DNA of 34,750 nucleotides from Candidatus Planktophila sp. (GCA_013205535.1 JABMMN010000011.1:1-34750); one strand, 5' to 3'. Shown: positions 26,697 to 34,233, counted from the first letter of the stretch. Notes: generated from the letters alone by a model not told the origin. Numbers and translations: made by a program.

Positions 26697-27428
26697 TCAT
26701 AATATTGAGACTCGCTCTTTGAGTATAGATAGTAACTCTGAATTTCTTGCATCACCCTCCAAAGTGTTACTGCTACTAAATATTTCAGGCTTGCTACCGT
26801 TTTCAATCATGATTTCTACTGCTCGGACTACAAGTGCATTGACTATCGCTGCCCCTATAACTGTGGATGTTGGACCAGTCTTTTCCTCAAGTCCCAAATA
26901 GGAAATTGTCGCATCTCCAACCTGCCCCAGGTTATCTATCGTTATATCCGCAAGCTCATGAATTTTTCTTCCATGCACTCTGGCTGCTGGGGATGTTGCG
27001 TGTTTAAGGCTTGTGATAGCGATTAACATCAAACCCCGCTCTTTCACTTGATTTGCAATCGCTTCTACCAGGGCATTGCCACCAGAATTTGATGCAATGA
27101 TGAAGACATCACCTTTGCGTAGTTTGTGTTTAGCCAAAATATTGATGGCTAGTGCGGGATTTCGCTCTAGTTCGGTGCTCCTACTAGCATTTTTGTGAAG
27201 CATTAAGTCTTCCTCAAGGATTGGATTTACGGCGCCAAGCCCCCCGGCCCTATAAAACATCTCCTCAGCCAACATATGAGAATGGCCTGTACCAAAAATA
27301 TGTATCAATCCATCCTTTTGAAGTGATTGGGCAATTAGACCAGCAGCATCTTCGACTTGTTGGCAGTCTTGACGCAATCTTGTCAATAGTTCAATTAGAT
27401 TTGATAAGTACTCTTGGTGAGACTTCAT
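26697..27428 (-). CDS. SIS-domain phosphosugar-binding protein (UPF0309 type)
   Basis: A 243-residue protein with one SIS domain. The phosphosugar-binding segments are FGTGHSHMLAEEMFYRAGG (45-63) and ASNSGGNALVEAIANQ (112-127). Proteins of this group occur with sugar ABC importers in actinobacteria and have no settled reaction; an isomerase, lyase or deaminase on an amino-sugar phosphate is possible. It overlaps the GntR gene by four bases and precedes the kinase by 19 bases, so it probably acts on the kinase product. Confidence 0.82.
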   Translation of the reverse strand: MKSHQEYLSNLIELLTRLRQDCQQVEDAAGLIAQSLQKDGLIHIFGTGHSHMLAEEMFYRAGGLGAVNPILEEDLMLHKNASRSTELERNPALAINILAKHKLRKGDVFIIASNSGGNALVEAIANQVKERGLMLIAITSLKHATSPAARVHGRKIHELADITIDNLGQVGDATISYLGLEEKTGPTSTVIGAAIVNALVVRAVEIMIENGSKPEIFSSSNTLEGDARNSELLSILKERVSIL

Positions 27429-28159
27429 GAAACTTTTTGACTCCTTGTTTCCTCAATAGTTGCACTTACTTCTATTTGTAATTCAAATAAGTCGCTTCTA
27501 TAGAGACATTCAGCTGTCATTACAGGTTTACCAAATTGATCTAAATCCAACATCTTAATAAGGAGACAGGGAGTTTTTAATGAAGTCTGGAGAAGATTTC
27601 TATCTTTTTCACTCGGGTTGTGAGCGGTGATCCCTGCTTTAGCACTCATGATTCTAATTCCAAATTTCTTTGAAAAAACATCATATATAGAACCCTTGAG
27701 ATCTTCAGGGGTTAGATTTGGTATTGAGCTGCAAGCGATACGAAGTGTTTCCAGAGCAACTGGCATTTGATCTGCCAGGCGCAGTCTTGTGACTTGAAAT
27801 ATATCGTCTCCTCGGTTGATTCTTAATAATTTTGAAACACTTATATTTGCATTAGTCTTCTTAAATGAAATTAGGCTAGAGGATGGTTCTTGCCCTCTAG
27901 CTCTGATTTCTTCAGTGAATGACTTCAGACGCATCTCTGATGAAATCATGGGTCTCTTGATGTAGGTTCCCGAGCGGGCTCGTCTCTCAAGTCTTCCATC
28001 TGAGATAAAATCTTCAATCGCTCGCCTTAAAGTAACGCGACAAACTCCAAATTCCTCAGAGAGCGTTCTCTCGCCAGGCAGACGGGCGCCCTGGTGAAGC
28101 TGAGAAAGCAAACTCAATAATTGCTCTTTAGCCCTTATTGCAGCTTTATCGGCATTCAT
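27425..28159 (-). CDS. GntR-family regulator with UTRA domain
   Basis: A 244-residue HutC/DasR-type repressor. Residues 9-68 are the winged helix (LPGERTLSEEFGVCRVTLRRAI, then the GRLERRARSGTYI wing). Residues 75-235 are a UTRA effector domain, which in DasR and NagR binds GlcN-6-P or GlcNAc-6-P. Autoregulation and control of the importer are likely because palindromes and TGGTCT/AGACCA elements lie upstream of it and upstream of the binding-protein and PIG-L genes. It is coupled to the SIS gene by a 4-nt overlap. Confidence 0.9.
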   Translation of the reverse strand: MNADKAAIRAKEQLLSLLSQLHQGARLPGERTLSEEFGVCRVTLRRAIEDFISDGRLERRARSGTYIKRPMISSEMRLKSFTEEIRARGQEPSSSLISFKKTNANISVSKLLRINRGDDIFQVTRLRLADQMPVALETLRIACSSIPNLTPEDLKGSIYDVFSKKFGIRIMSAKAGITAHNPSEKDRNLLQTSLKTPCLLIKMLDLDQFGKPVMTAECLYRSDLFELQIEVSATIEETRSQKVS

Positions 28160-28182
28160 GTTTCTGAGGGTATTGTGTGAAG

Positions 28183-28196
28183 CTAGATAAATCTAG
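28183..28196. promoter_or_regulatory. 14-bp palindrome upstream of gntR
   Basis: CTAGAT-AA-ATCTAG is a perfect inverted repeat with a two-base centre. It lies 24 bases before the gntR start codon, downstream of the predicted -10 box. A repressor binding site for autoregulation is the likely use. Confidence 0.4.
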
Positions 28197-28217
28197 AGTC
28201 TGGAACGAGAAATTATC

Positions 28218-28232
28218 AGACCAGTCTGGACT
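28218..28232. promoter_or_regulatory. Candidate GntR operator AGACCAG-T-CTGGACT
   Basis: The 15 bases form an inverted repeat of seven-base arms around one T, with one mismatched pair. DasR-type GntR regulators recognise sites built from TGGTCT and AGACCA, and this site contains AGACCA. It lies between the gntR -10 box and the gntR start. Confidence 0.45.
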
Positions 28233-28254
28233 AGATCTGATTTTTTAGGCGTAA

Positions 28255-28260
28255 ATTATA
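28255..28260 (-). promoter_or_regulatory. Predicted -10 box for gntR
   Basis: A consensus TATAAT lies on the minus strand about 100 bases before the gntR ATG. No good -35 hexamer is present at 16-18 bases, so an activator or a weak promoter is possible. Confidence 0.35.
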
Positions 28261-28279
28261 GTTGAAAACTTGATTTGCT

Positions 28280-28289
28280 ATAGACCAGA
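28280..28289 (-). promoter_or_regulatory. TCTGGTCTAT element, copy 1
   Basis: This ten-base word on the minus strand recurs exactly on the plus strand at 32099-32108, before the PIG-L gene. It includes the TGGTCT core of DasR-type operators and lies just before the GNAT gene. Confidence 0.4.
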
Positions 28290-28331
28290 TTGCGCTCGCC
28301 AAAACAACAGCGAATAAGAGATTATTCTCGC

Positions 28332-28934
28332 ATGCCAGAAATTGAGATTCAGCAGGCGAGGCTTGATGATTTGGCTGATTTGTATTTTGTAACTTTGAAG
28401 ACTGGTAACTCTGGAAGTGATGCCACAGCGCTATTTAGAAATGATCAGATGCTCGGTGAAGTGTTTGTCGGCCCTTATGTTACTCATGCAAGTGAGACCA
28501 GTAACCTTCTTTCTCAGTCAGGAAAAACTGTTGGATATGGGCTCTGTGTTCTTGATACCGAACTCTTTCAAAGTATCTGCAAGAAGAACTGGTGGCCGAA
28601 ATTACAAATCAAATATGCTGAGCTAAAACATACTATTGAAGATGATTGGTTAGTCCGGGAAATATTCTTTCCTACTTTATCACCTTCTGAAATACTTAAA
28701 GATTTTCCCTCTCATGGACATATCGATTTACTCCCTGAGATTCAAGGAAAAGGCTGGGGTAGAAAAATGATGGCGCAGATGGAGAAACAGTTACAGGAAC
28801 TCGGCTCTGTAGGTTTTCATCTTCGGGTCTCTTCTCATAACGAGCGAGGTTTGCAGTTTTATGCAGCTCTTGGATACATAGAGCTTTTACAGGTTGGAGA
28901 TGAAGTTGTTGTGGGAAAGCGTTTCTCCAAGTGA
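28332..28934 (+). CDS. GNAT acetyltransferase resembling the O-GlcNAcase HAT-like domain
   Basis: A 200-residue GNAT protein from ATG 28332; the frame also opens at TTG 28290. The pattern TLKTGNSGSDAT (21-32), GEVFVGPYV (42-50), NWWPKLQIKY (86-95), HGHIDLLPEIQGKGWGR (128-144) and FHLRVSSHNERGLQFYAALGY follows the family that includes the C-terminal acetyltransferase-like domain of human OGA and its bacterial homologues. QGKGWGR supplies the acetyl-CoA loop. The acceptor is unknown. It lies alone on the plus strand between the importer and the gntR operon, which suggests a link to amino-sugar use. Confidence 0.8.
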   Translation: MPEIEIQQARLDDLADLYFVTLKTGNSGSDATALFRNDQMLGEVFVGPYVTHASETSNLLSQSGKTVGYGLCVLDTELFQSICKKNWWPKLQIKYAELKHTIEDDWLVREIFFPTLSPSEILKDFPSHGHIDLLPEIQGKGWGRKMMAQMEKQLQELGSVGFHLRVSSHNERGLQFYAALGYIELLQVGDEVVVGKRFSK

Positions 28935-28959
28935 GCGAATTGATTATTTGGTTCGACAT

Positions 28960-29781
28960 CTACTCCTTAACGGCCCCGCTTGAAAGTCCAGCCACCAACC
29001 AGCGCTGAATTACGACCGTCAAAAGGACTATCGGTATCAAGGCCACCGTGGCGGCAGCTGCCATAGGACCCCAATCAAGGGTGCGATTACTTATGAAACT
29101 GGCAACCAAAACTGGAAGAGTTTTTGAGTTCTCTCCAGCCATAATCACAGGAATTAGAAACTCATTCCAAGAAAGAAGAGAAACAAATATCCCAGTGGCC
29201 ACCAAGCCAGGCGCCGCTAATGGCAAGATGATTCGAGTAAACAATTTGAAGGTTGAAGCCCCATCGACTCTAGCGGATTCTTCAATTTCAACTGGTATCT
29301 GTTCAAAAAAACTCATCAATAACCAAATTGCAAATGGGATATTAAAGCCTGCAAAAATCAGAATTAATCCAATTTTTGAATCATAGAGACCTAGAAATGA
29401 GCTGAGTTTGTATATTGGCAAGAGCAACACGATCGCTGGAAGCGCTCTCACAGCAATCATCAATCCCTCTAAGGGAGTTCTACCCCTGAATCGTGGTTTT
29501 CTTGCTAATGCATAGGCTGCAAGACTTCCGATCACCAAACAAATGAGCGTGCTTCCCAGTGTAATGATGATGCTATTGGAATAGATTTGCCAAAACTTCT
29601 CTAGGGCAAAAAGCGATGTGTAGTTCTTTAGGGTGGGAGTAAAGCTGAAGAACTTTGGTGGCAGGCTATAAGTATCTACTCGATCCTTTATTGAAGTACT
29701 TATAGTCCAAAAGAGCGGAAATAGTGAGAAAAAAGAGGCTCCAATCAACAGGGAATAAGAGGCGCTTCGCTTGAGAATCAT
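28960..29781 (-). CDS. Carbohydrate ABC importer permease, MalG type
   Basis: A 273-residue inner-membrane permease of the CUT1 class with six predicted helices. The cytoplasmic EAA loop is EIEESARVDGASTFKLFTRIILPLAAPG, which contacts the ATPase. It is the last gene of the importer operon and overlaps the MalF-type permease by four bases. No ATPase is encoded nearby, so a shared MsmK/UgpC-type ATPase elsewhere is probably used. Confidence 0.93.
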   Translation of the reverse strand: MILKRSASYSLLIGASFFSLFPLFWTISTSIKDRVDTYSLPPKFFSFTPTLKNYTSLFALEKFWQIYSNSIIITLGSTLICLVIGSLAAYALARKPRFRGRTPLEGLMIAVRALPAIVLLLPIYKLSSFLGLYDSKIGLILIFAGFNIPFAIWLLMSFFEQIPVEIEESARVDGASTFKLFTRIILPLAAPGLVATGIFVSLLSWNEFLIPVIMAGENSKTLPVLVASFISNRTLDWGPMAAAATVALIPIVLLTVVIQRWLVAGLSSGAVKE

Positions 29782-30674
29782 CGCACAACCCTTGAAGCTC
29801 GACGCCAGAGGAAATAGACCGGGAGCGTGATTATGGTAATTATTACCCCCAGCGCTGCTGCTCTAGAGAACTCAAGGAAGACAAAGCCGGTCTTATATGT
29901 CCAAAGCCCAAGGGTTGTAGTCGCATTTCCTGGGCCCCCTCGGGTGAGAATAAATAACGTGTCAAATAGTTTAAGAAAATCCATAATTTTGATCATGGTT
30001 ATTACCAAGAGTGTCGGTGTGATTAATGGCAGCGTAATCCTTCGGAATATCTGACTAGCTGAAGCTCCGTCAACCCTAGCTGCCTCATATAAAGAAGGTG
30101 AGATAGCAGTCAGGGCCGCTAAGACCAAGAGCATGACGAAAGGGACTGATTGCCACGAGTCCACAATTATTATGGCGAATAGTGCACTTGTTTGTGAGCC
30201 TAGCCAATTTACTTTTTCTATTCCAATACTTCCTAAAGCCCAGTTAATAACACCAAGATCGGTGTCAAACATAAATCTATAGGTCAGACCAACTGCGACC
30301 GGAGTCAGAAGCATCGGAGTGATTAAGATTGATCGAAATATTTTTGTGCCACGTAGGTTCTCATGTAGAACTAAAGCTAAAAGTATCCCTAGTGGTATCT
30401 GTGTAAGTAATCCAATGAATGTAATAATTAAGGTAATTCGAAGTGTTGACCAAGTCTCAGAGGCAACTAACACTGTCTGATAGTTTTCAAATCCCACAAA
30501 GTTTGGTGGGAGAAAAGAAGCCAGATTAATATTTAAAAACGATATATAAACCCCATAGAAGAAGGGAATTAACACGACCAGTGCGAGAAAAATCCAAGTA
30601 GGAATAGTTAACTGTGCAACAGGGCGAAGATTCTTCCTACGCAGCAAATTGGGCCTGGACACTTTAGTGATCAT
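29778..30674 (-). CDS. Carbohydrate ABC importer permease, MalF type
   Basis: A 298-residue CUT1 permease with a basic N-terminal tail, six predicted helices and the EAA loop LYEAARVDGASASQIFRRITLPLITP. It pairs with the MalG-type subunit to form the translocation channel. It begins 46 bases after the binding-protein stop; a weak AGGC-loop-GCCT repeat lies in that gap but is too short to call an attenuator. Confidence 0.93.
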   Translation of the reverse strand: MITKVSRPNLLRRKNLRPVAQLTIPTWIFLALVVLIPFFYGVYISFLNINLASFLPPNFVGFENYQTVLVASETWSTLRITLIITFIGLLTQIPLGILLALVLHENLRGTKIFRSILITPMLLTPVAVGLTYRFMFDTDLGVINWALGSIGIEKVNWLGSQTSALFAIIIVDSWQSVPFVMLLVLAALTAISPSLYEAARVDGASASQIFRRITLPLITPTLLVITMIKIMDFLKLFDTLFILTRGGPGNATTTLGLWTYKTGFVFLEFSRAAALGVIITIITLPVYFLWRRASRVVR

Positions 30675-30720
30675 TTTCTATCACTATTGTGCCAGGCCCA
30701 AGCCTTAGTTTTGGCGCTGA

Positions 30721-31989
30721 TTAGCTCTTAGGCTCTTTTGCAAGTATCGGTTTGAGCTTCTCGTTAAGCGCATCCAATGCTGCCTGAGTCTTCTTCTTCC
30801 CAGTGAGAACCTGAGTTATAGCATCAATTGCTGCAACCTCAAATTCTGGCCATACGGCAATCTGTGGGTATCTCTCAATGCGTGAGCTTGATGGGATCTC
30901 CAACTGTGGCAGATATGGATTCTTTACTAATAAATCCGCATTGTTGATAATCGACTGACGGCCAATCGCTGCGGCACCTGACTCAAGGTACTTCACTGAA
31001 TTGGTCTTTCCTAGAACGAATTCGAGGAACTTCCAAGCGGCATCAGGATTCTTTGCATCAGCAGGAACTCCAATATTCCATCCAGCAAGATGGGTTGTAT
31101 CAACGCTGCCCATAGGCATTGGAGCTGTACCAATCTTTCCAGCATTCTTATTTATGCTTGGATCAAGAGCCATTCCGTAGTAGCCGGAGTAGTTGAGCAT
31201 TGCTCCAATATCTTCACCAAGGAATTTACTTGTTGTGTCATCACCGGTCGCCGTGATTGCTCCCTTTGGTGAGACTTCAAGTAATTTCTTAAGATAATCA
31301 GTGGCAGCAACTGCTTCCTTTGAATTCACTACTGGATTGAGATTCTCATCGTAGAGAGCTCCTCCAAATGACCAAACTAGCGTCATCCACCACCAAGATA
31401 CGTTTGGACCAAAGCCCATGATCTGTCCGCCAAATCCTGCAGCCTGAACTTTCTTGGCATTGTTGTAGTACTCATCCCATGTCTTAGCTGGAGTTAATCC
31501 AAGCTTCTCATAGAGATCAGTTCTATACCATTGAATCATTGGCTCAGTGCTTAGAGTTAGGCCTAAGGTCTCGCCCTTGCATTTACCATAATCTTGCTGT
31601 CCTTTTCCAAAATCATTGATGTCATACTCATCAGAACCAGAGATGTATGAATCAAGAGGTAACATGGCTTTGGCTTGGCAGAATGGGGCTAAGTATGTAT
31701 TGTCGAATTGTGCAATGTCATAAGCTCCCGCTTTTTGATTGTAGCTAAGGAGTTGTTTCTGATGTGCTTCCCCGTATGGTGTCTCAGATACATTAACTTT
31801 GATCCCAGTCTCTGCTTCAAACTCCGGGATAAAGCTCTGAATTGATGTTGATGATGGGCTAGGAATTAAAAAGACATTAATTTCTCCGCCTACCTCACCA
31901 CCAGATTCTGAGTCACTACTGCATGCACTCAGAGTTAAAACTGCAGCGGCAACTAAAGCAACTGCCTTGAAATTTCTTCCCTTTAACAA
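30721..31989 (-). CDS. Sugar ABC importer solute-binding lipoprotein
   Basis: A 422-residue family 1 extracellular binding protein with a signal peptide and lipobox LSAC, so Cys23 is lipidated and the protein captures sugar outside the membrane. SFIPEFEAETGIKVNV near the N-terminus and a Trp-rich region (VSWWWMTLVWSFGG) that can stack on sugar rings fit the family. The start is TTG 31989 with a GGAGAGG ribosome site about nine bases upstream. It leads the importer operon and diverges from the PIG-L gene. The ligand is unknown; an amino sugar or its glycoside is inferred from neighbours. Confidence 0.93.
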   Translation of the reverse strand: MLKGRNFKAVALVAAAVLTLSACSSDSESGGEVGGEINVFLIPSPSSTSIQSFIPEFEAETGIKVNVSETPYGEAHQKQLLSYNQKAGAYDIAQFDNTYLAPFCQAKAMLPLDSYISGSDEYDINDFGKGQQDYGKCKGETLGLTLSTEPMIQWYRTDLYEKLGLTPAKTWDEYYNNAKKVQAAGFGGQIMGFGPNVSWWWMTLVWSFGGALYDENLNPVVNSKEAVAATDYLKKLLEVSPKGAITATGDDTTSKFLGEDIGAMLNYSGYYGMALDPSINKNAGKIGTAPMPMGSVDTTHLAGWNIGVPADAKNPDAAWKFLEFVLGKTNSVKYLESGAAAIGRQSIINNADLLVKNPYLPQLEIPSSSRIERYPQIAVWPEFEVAAIDAITQVLTGKKKTQAALDALNEKLKPILAKEPKS

Positions 31990-32007
31990 ATGTTTTCCTC
32001 TCCTTGT

Positions 32008-32020
32008 GGGGCGCGACCCC
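32008..32020 (-). promoter_or_regulatory. GC hairpin in the binding-protein leader
   Basis: GGGG-TCGCG-CCCC on the minus strand can form a four-pair GC hairpin directly upstream of the ribosome-binding site. It may tune translation or protect the mRNA end; no terminator U-run follows. Confidence 0.3.
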
Positions 32021-32093
32021 TAGTTGCTTAAAAGTACCCATAAACACTTGATTTATTAAGGGTTTACTACAACAATCTCAGAACAAGGATTTC

Positions 32094-32108
32094 TCTGGTC
32101 TGGTCTAT
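32094..32108 (+). promoter_or_regulatory. Tandem TGGTC elements before the PIG-L gene (copy 2)
   Basis: The run contains TGGTC twice in direct repeat and the exact TCTGGTCTAT word found before the GNAT gene. It ends five bases before the PIG-L ribosome-binding site, a good position for repression by the GntR protein. Confidence 0.45.
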
Positions 32109-32121
32109 TTTTGGAGGTAAA

Positions 32122-32910
32122 TTGGCTAAAAGGCTGCGGATACCACTCACCGGGCAAAAAACTGGTCTGATAGTCATCTCCCATGCCGATGACCTGCTCT
32201 TATTTTGTGGGGCGGCGACCTTGGCGCTCTTGGATGGTGGTTGGAAAATCCACGTCATAAGGGTTACCGATGATCGTTGGGATAGCTGGGGTATTGATGA
32301 AGTTGAGACCATCAGGCGCAATAAGTCTGAGTTTGACGAGGTCTTAGCTGCCCTTGGTATAGATTCTCTATCTGAATTTGGATACCCGACAGATACTTTA
32401 GGAGATAAAAGTGAGGTTTCACTTCGAAATCAAATAGTGAAGGTAATTAGAGAGATAAGGCCATATTTGGTGATGAGTTTTGATCCAGATTCAATCAAAT
32501 TTGAGGATAACCAAGACCATATTTTGGTTGGCAGAGCCGTGGCTGAGGCTTGTTGGACCGCAGGATTTGATAAACATCCAGATGGAAAAGTAGACCAGTT
32601 AGCACCTCACCTGCCTATAGAGAGATGGTACTTTGGAAGGGTTGTTGTGGAAGAAACTCACTTTCTTGATCTTGCTAATTATCGCAAACGATTAATTGAA
32701 CTAATATCACTTCACAGAACTATGCTAAATAATATGGTCGCGCAAGCCAGTCTGCAGGCAGAATTTTTAGGCCACTCTTTAGAGCAACTTCAGGAGAACC
32801 CAAAGATTTTCGTGGAATTACTGATGCGCAGCCGTGAGTCAGAGAAATACAGGATTATTGGTCCAGAGAGAATTACTCAATTGATAAAGGAGTTTGGGGT
32901 ACAGACATGA
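32122..32910 (+). CDS. PIG-L (LmbE-like) family deacetylase
   Basis: A 262-residue zinc-dependent de-N-acetylase of the PIG-L/MshB family, acting on GlcNAc-containing compounds in known members. The metal motif is SHADDLL with H21, D23 and D24, and the third ligand is H133 in NQDHILVG. The usual HPDDE glutamate is L25 and the proline is A22, a variant form. The start is TTG 32122, four bases after a strong GGAGG, which decides the start. The stop overlaps the next gene by four bases. It could supply the deacetylation step missing from this amino-sugar module. Confidence 0.87.
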   Translation: MAKRLRIPLTGQKTGLIVISHADDLLLFCGAATLALLDGGWKIHVIRVTDDRWDSWGIDEVETIRRNKSEFDEVLAALGIDSLSEFGYPTDTLGDKSEVSLRNQIVKVIREIRPYLVMSFDPDSIKFEDNQDHILVGRAVAEACWTAGFDKHPDGKVDQLAPHLPIERWYFGRVVVEETHFLDLANYRKRLIELISLHRTMLNNMVAQASLQAEFLGHSLEQLQENPKIFVELLMRSRESEKYRIIGPERITQLIKEFGVQT

Positions 32911-33917
32911 CATTTAAGGCTCAGGGGTTTAATGCAACATACGGAAATAACATTTCAGCAGATGCAATAAATAAGGCTGGGGATTACATACTAGTAACAC
33001 AACCCGAACCTTGGGCACTACTTGATAAAAAAATAGAGAATCGACCACTACAGATAATTCAATCAGGAGATCTCTCTCCACATCATCTAGACAAACTTGC
33101 TGCAGGGTCACCAAGTGCCACAGTGATTGGCCTCGGTGGTGGCGGGGCCATGGATACTGCCAAGTGGATTCATTGGAGGCGAGAGCTGCCATTACTTCAA
33201 TTCCCATCTCTGCCAAGCGTTGATGCGTGCTTTACTCGCATGTCAGCACTCCGAGATCAAGGAGGTGTGCGCTATGAAGGTGATGCAGTTCCCGAGATGG
33301 TCTACGTAGATTTTGAGCTGTTTCGTGCCGCGCCAAAATCCATGGTGACTAGTGGCATTGGAGATGTTCTCTCCTGTCAAACTGCTTGGTTTGACTGGAA
33401 GTTGGCTCATGATGCAGGTAAAGATAAATTTGGTTGGACAAAGGAGATGCCAAAAATTTCACAGATGTATCTAGATGAGCTCTACCAATGTGCTCCTGGA
33501 ATAGCTGAGTTAACTGATGATGGTTTAAGGCGCTTGATGGAACTTCACCGTGATATCGGCTGGCGTTGCCATGACATGGGTCATGCCCGATTTGAAGAGG
33601 GATCCGAGCATTTCTTTGCCTACACTTTCGAGGAAGTAACTGGTAGAACAATCCTTCATGGAGAGTTAGTTAGCATGGGAGTTTTAATAATGTCTTATCT
33701 TCAGGGTAATGATTTCCAGCGTGCCAAAGAAACAATATCTCTGGCAAAAACTAGGCATCGCTTAGAAGATCTTGGAGTCAAGCGCGAAGAAGTTCTAGAG
33801 AGTCTGCGAAGGCTTCAGTCATACACGGTTGAGCAGAATCATTGGTATTCGCAGGCTCGATTCGTTGATCCAGATAAAATTAATGAAGAAGAGATTATTG
33901 GCTTGTTGAATTGGTAA
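32907..33917 (+). CDS. Glycerol-1-phosphate dehydrogenase-like (AraM/Fe-ADH) enzyme
   Basis: A 336-residue member of the iron-alcohol dehydrogenase/dehydroquinate synthase superfamily, closest in pattern to sn-glycerol-1-phosphate dehydrogenases. The nucleotide loop is GLGGGGAMDTAK (75-86). Metal ligands are D153 in SGIGDVLS, H235 in EGSEHFF and H251 in ILHGE. It should oxidise or reduce a phosphorylated polyol or sugar with NAD(P). The ATG overlaps the PIG-L stop by four bases, so the two act together. The substrate is not known; true glycerol-1-phosphate chemistry is only one option. Confidence 0.82.
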   Translation: MTFKAQGFNATYGNNISADAINKAGDYILVTQPEPWALLDKKIENRPLQIIQSGDLSPHHLDKLAAGSPSATVIGLGGGGAMDTAKWIHWRRELPLLQFPSLPSVDACFTRMSALRDQGGVRYEGDAVPEMVYVDFELFRAAPKSMVTSGIGDVLSCQTAWFDWKLAHDAGKDKFGWTKEMPKISQMYLDELYQCAPGIAELTDDGLRRLMELHRDIGWRCHDMGHARFEEGSEHFFAYTFEEVTGRTILHGELVSMGVLIMSYLQGNDFQRAKETISLAKTRHRLEDLGVKREEVLESLRRLQSYTVEQNHWYSQARFVDPDKINEEEIIGLLNW

Positions 33918-34074
33918 GGCTAATTCGTCAGCGCTACCTTGCTAACTCCTCTTGGAGAATCTGGGTTGAACTCTTACTTGACACCGGTAAGGTCTAAGGC
34001 AACCCCCCGAAGGACAGGTCCAGGTTAGAAGTAGTGTTTATTTCTAGCATTGATTTGGTATGAAAGGATTTTAC
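33918..34074. other. Non-coding spacer before the attachment site
   Basis: I see no convincing gene, RNA or strong terminator in these 157 bases. A short CTCC-TCTT-GGAG repeat is present but has no U-run. It is the remaining chromosomal sequence downstream of the original tRNA-Tyr locus. Confidence 0.5.
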
Positions 34075-34129
34075 TGGTGGCGGGTGAAGGATTTGAACCT
34101 TCGAAGGCTGAGCCGGGGGATTTACAGTC
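34075..34129 (-). mobile_element. tRNA-Tyr 3' half: attachment site of an integrated element
   Basis: On the minus strand this reads from the anticodon loop CTGTAAA (anticodon GUA), through the long class II variable arm and T arm (GAAGG TTCAAAT CCTTC), to acceptor strand ACCCGCC, discriminator A and encoded CCA. The 5' half of the tRNA is absent: only GA of the expected GGGGA stem precedes the loop, then similarity stops at 34130. A tyrosine-type integrase that recombines in the anticodon loop leaves exactly this fragment. The element lies to the right, and a complete tRNA-Tyr is expected at its far end. Confidence 0.8.
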
Positions 34130-34131
34130 GT

Positions 34132-34150
34132 GCTTAGTTAGTTTCTAAGC
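34132..34150. repeat. Inverted repeat GCTTAG-7-CTAAGC beside the att core
   Basis: Two six-base arms with a seven-base spacer lie three bases beyond the tRNA fragment. Together with the att core it could be an integrase or excisionase contact site. Confidence 0.5.
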
Positions 34151-34190
34151 GTGTCTGTAGGGTTCTTGTGTCTGATTAAAAGGCGTATTT

Positions 34191-34209
34191 AGTGCCTAGT
34201 AGTGCCTAG
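34191..34209 (+). repeat. Direct repeat AGTGCCTAG x2, 10-bp period
   Basis: Two identical nine-base copies start at 34191 and 34201. One-helical-turn spacing fits paired protein binding, as at integrase arm sites. Confidence 0.55.
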
Positions 34210-34233
34210 AAGATTCTGGACTTACCTACAAGG

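Noticed and set aside
30675-30720. Attenuator hairpin between binding protein and permease genes
   Set aside because: Only a four-pair AGGC/GCCT stem without a U-run is visible.
34075-34160. A complete tRNA-Tyr gene
   Set aside because: The 5' half (acceptor GGCGGGT, D arm, anticodon stem GGGGA) is absent to the right of 34129, so only a remnant remains.
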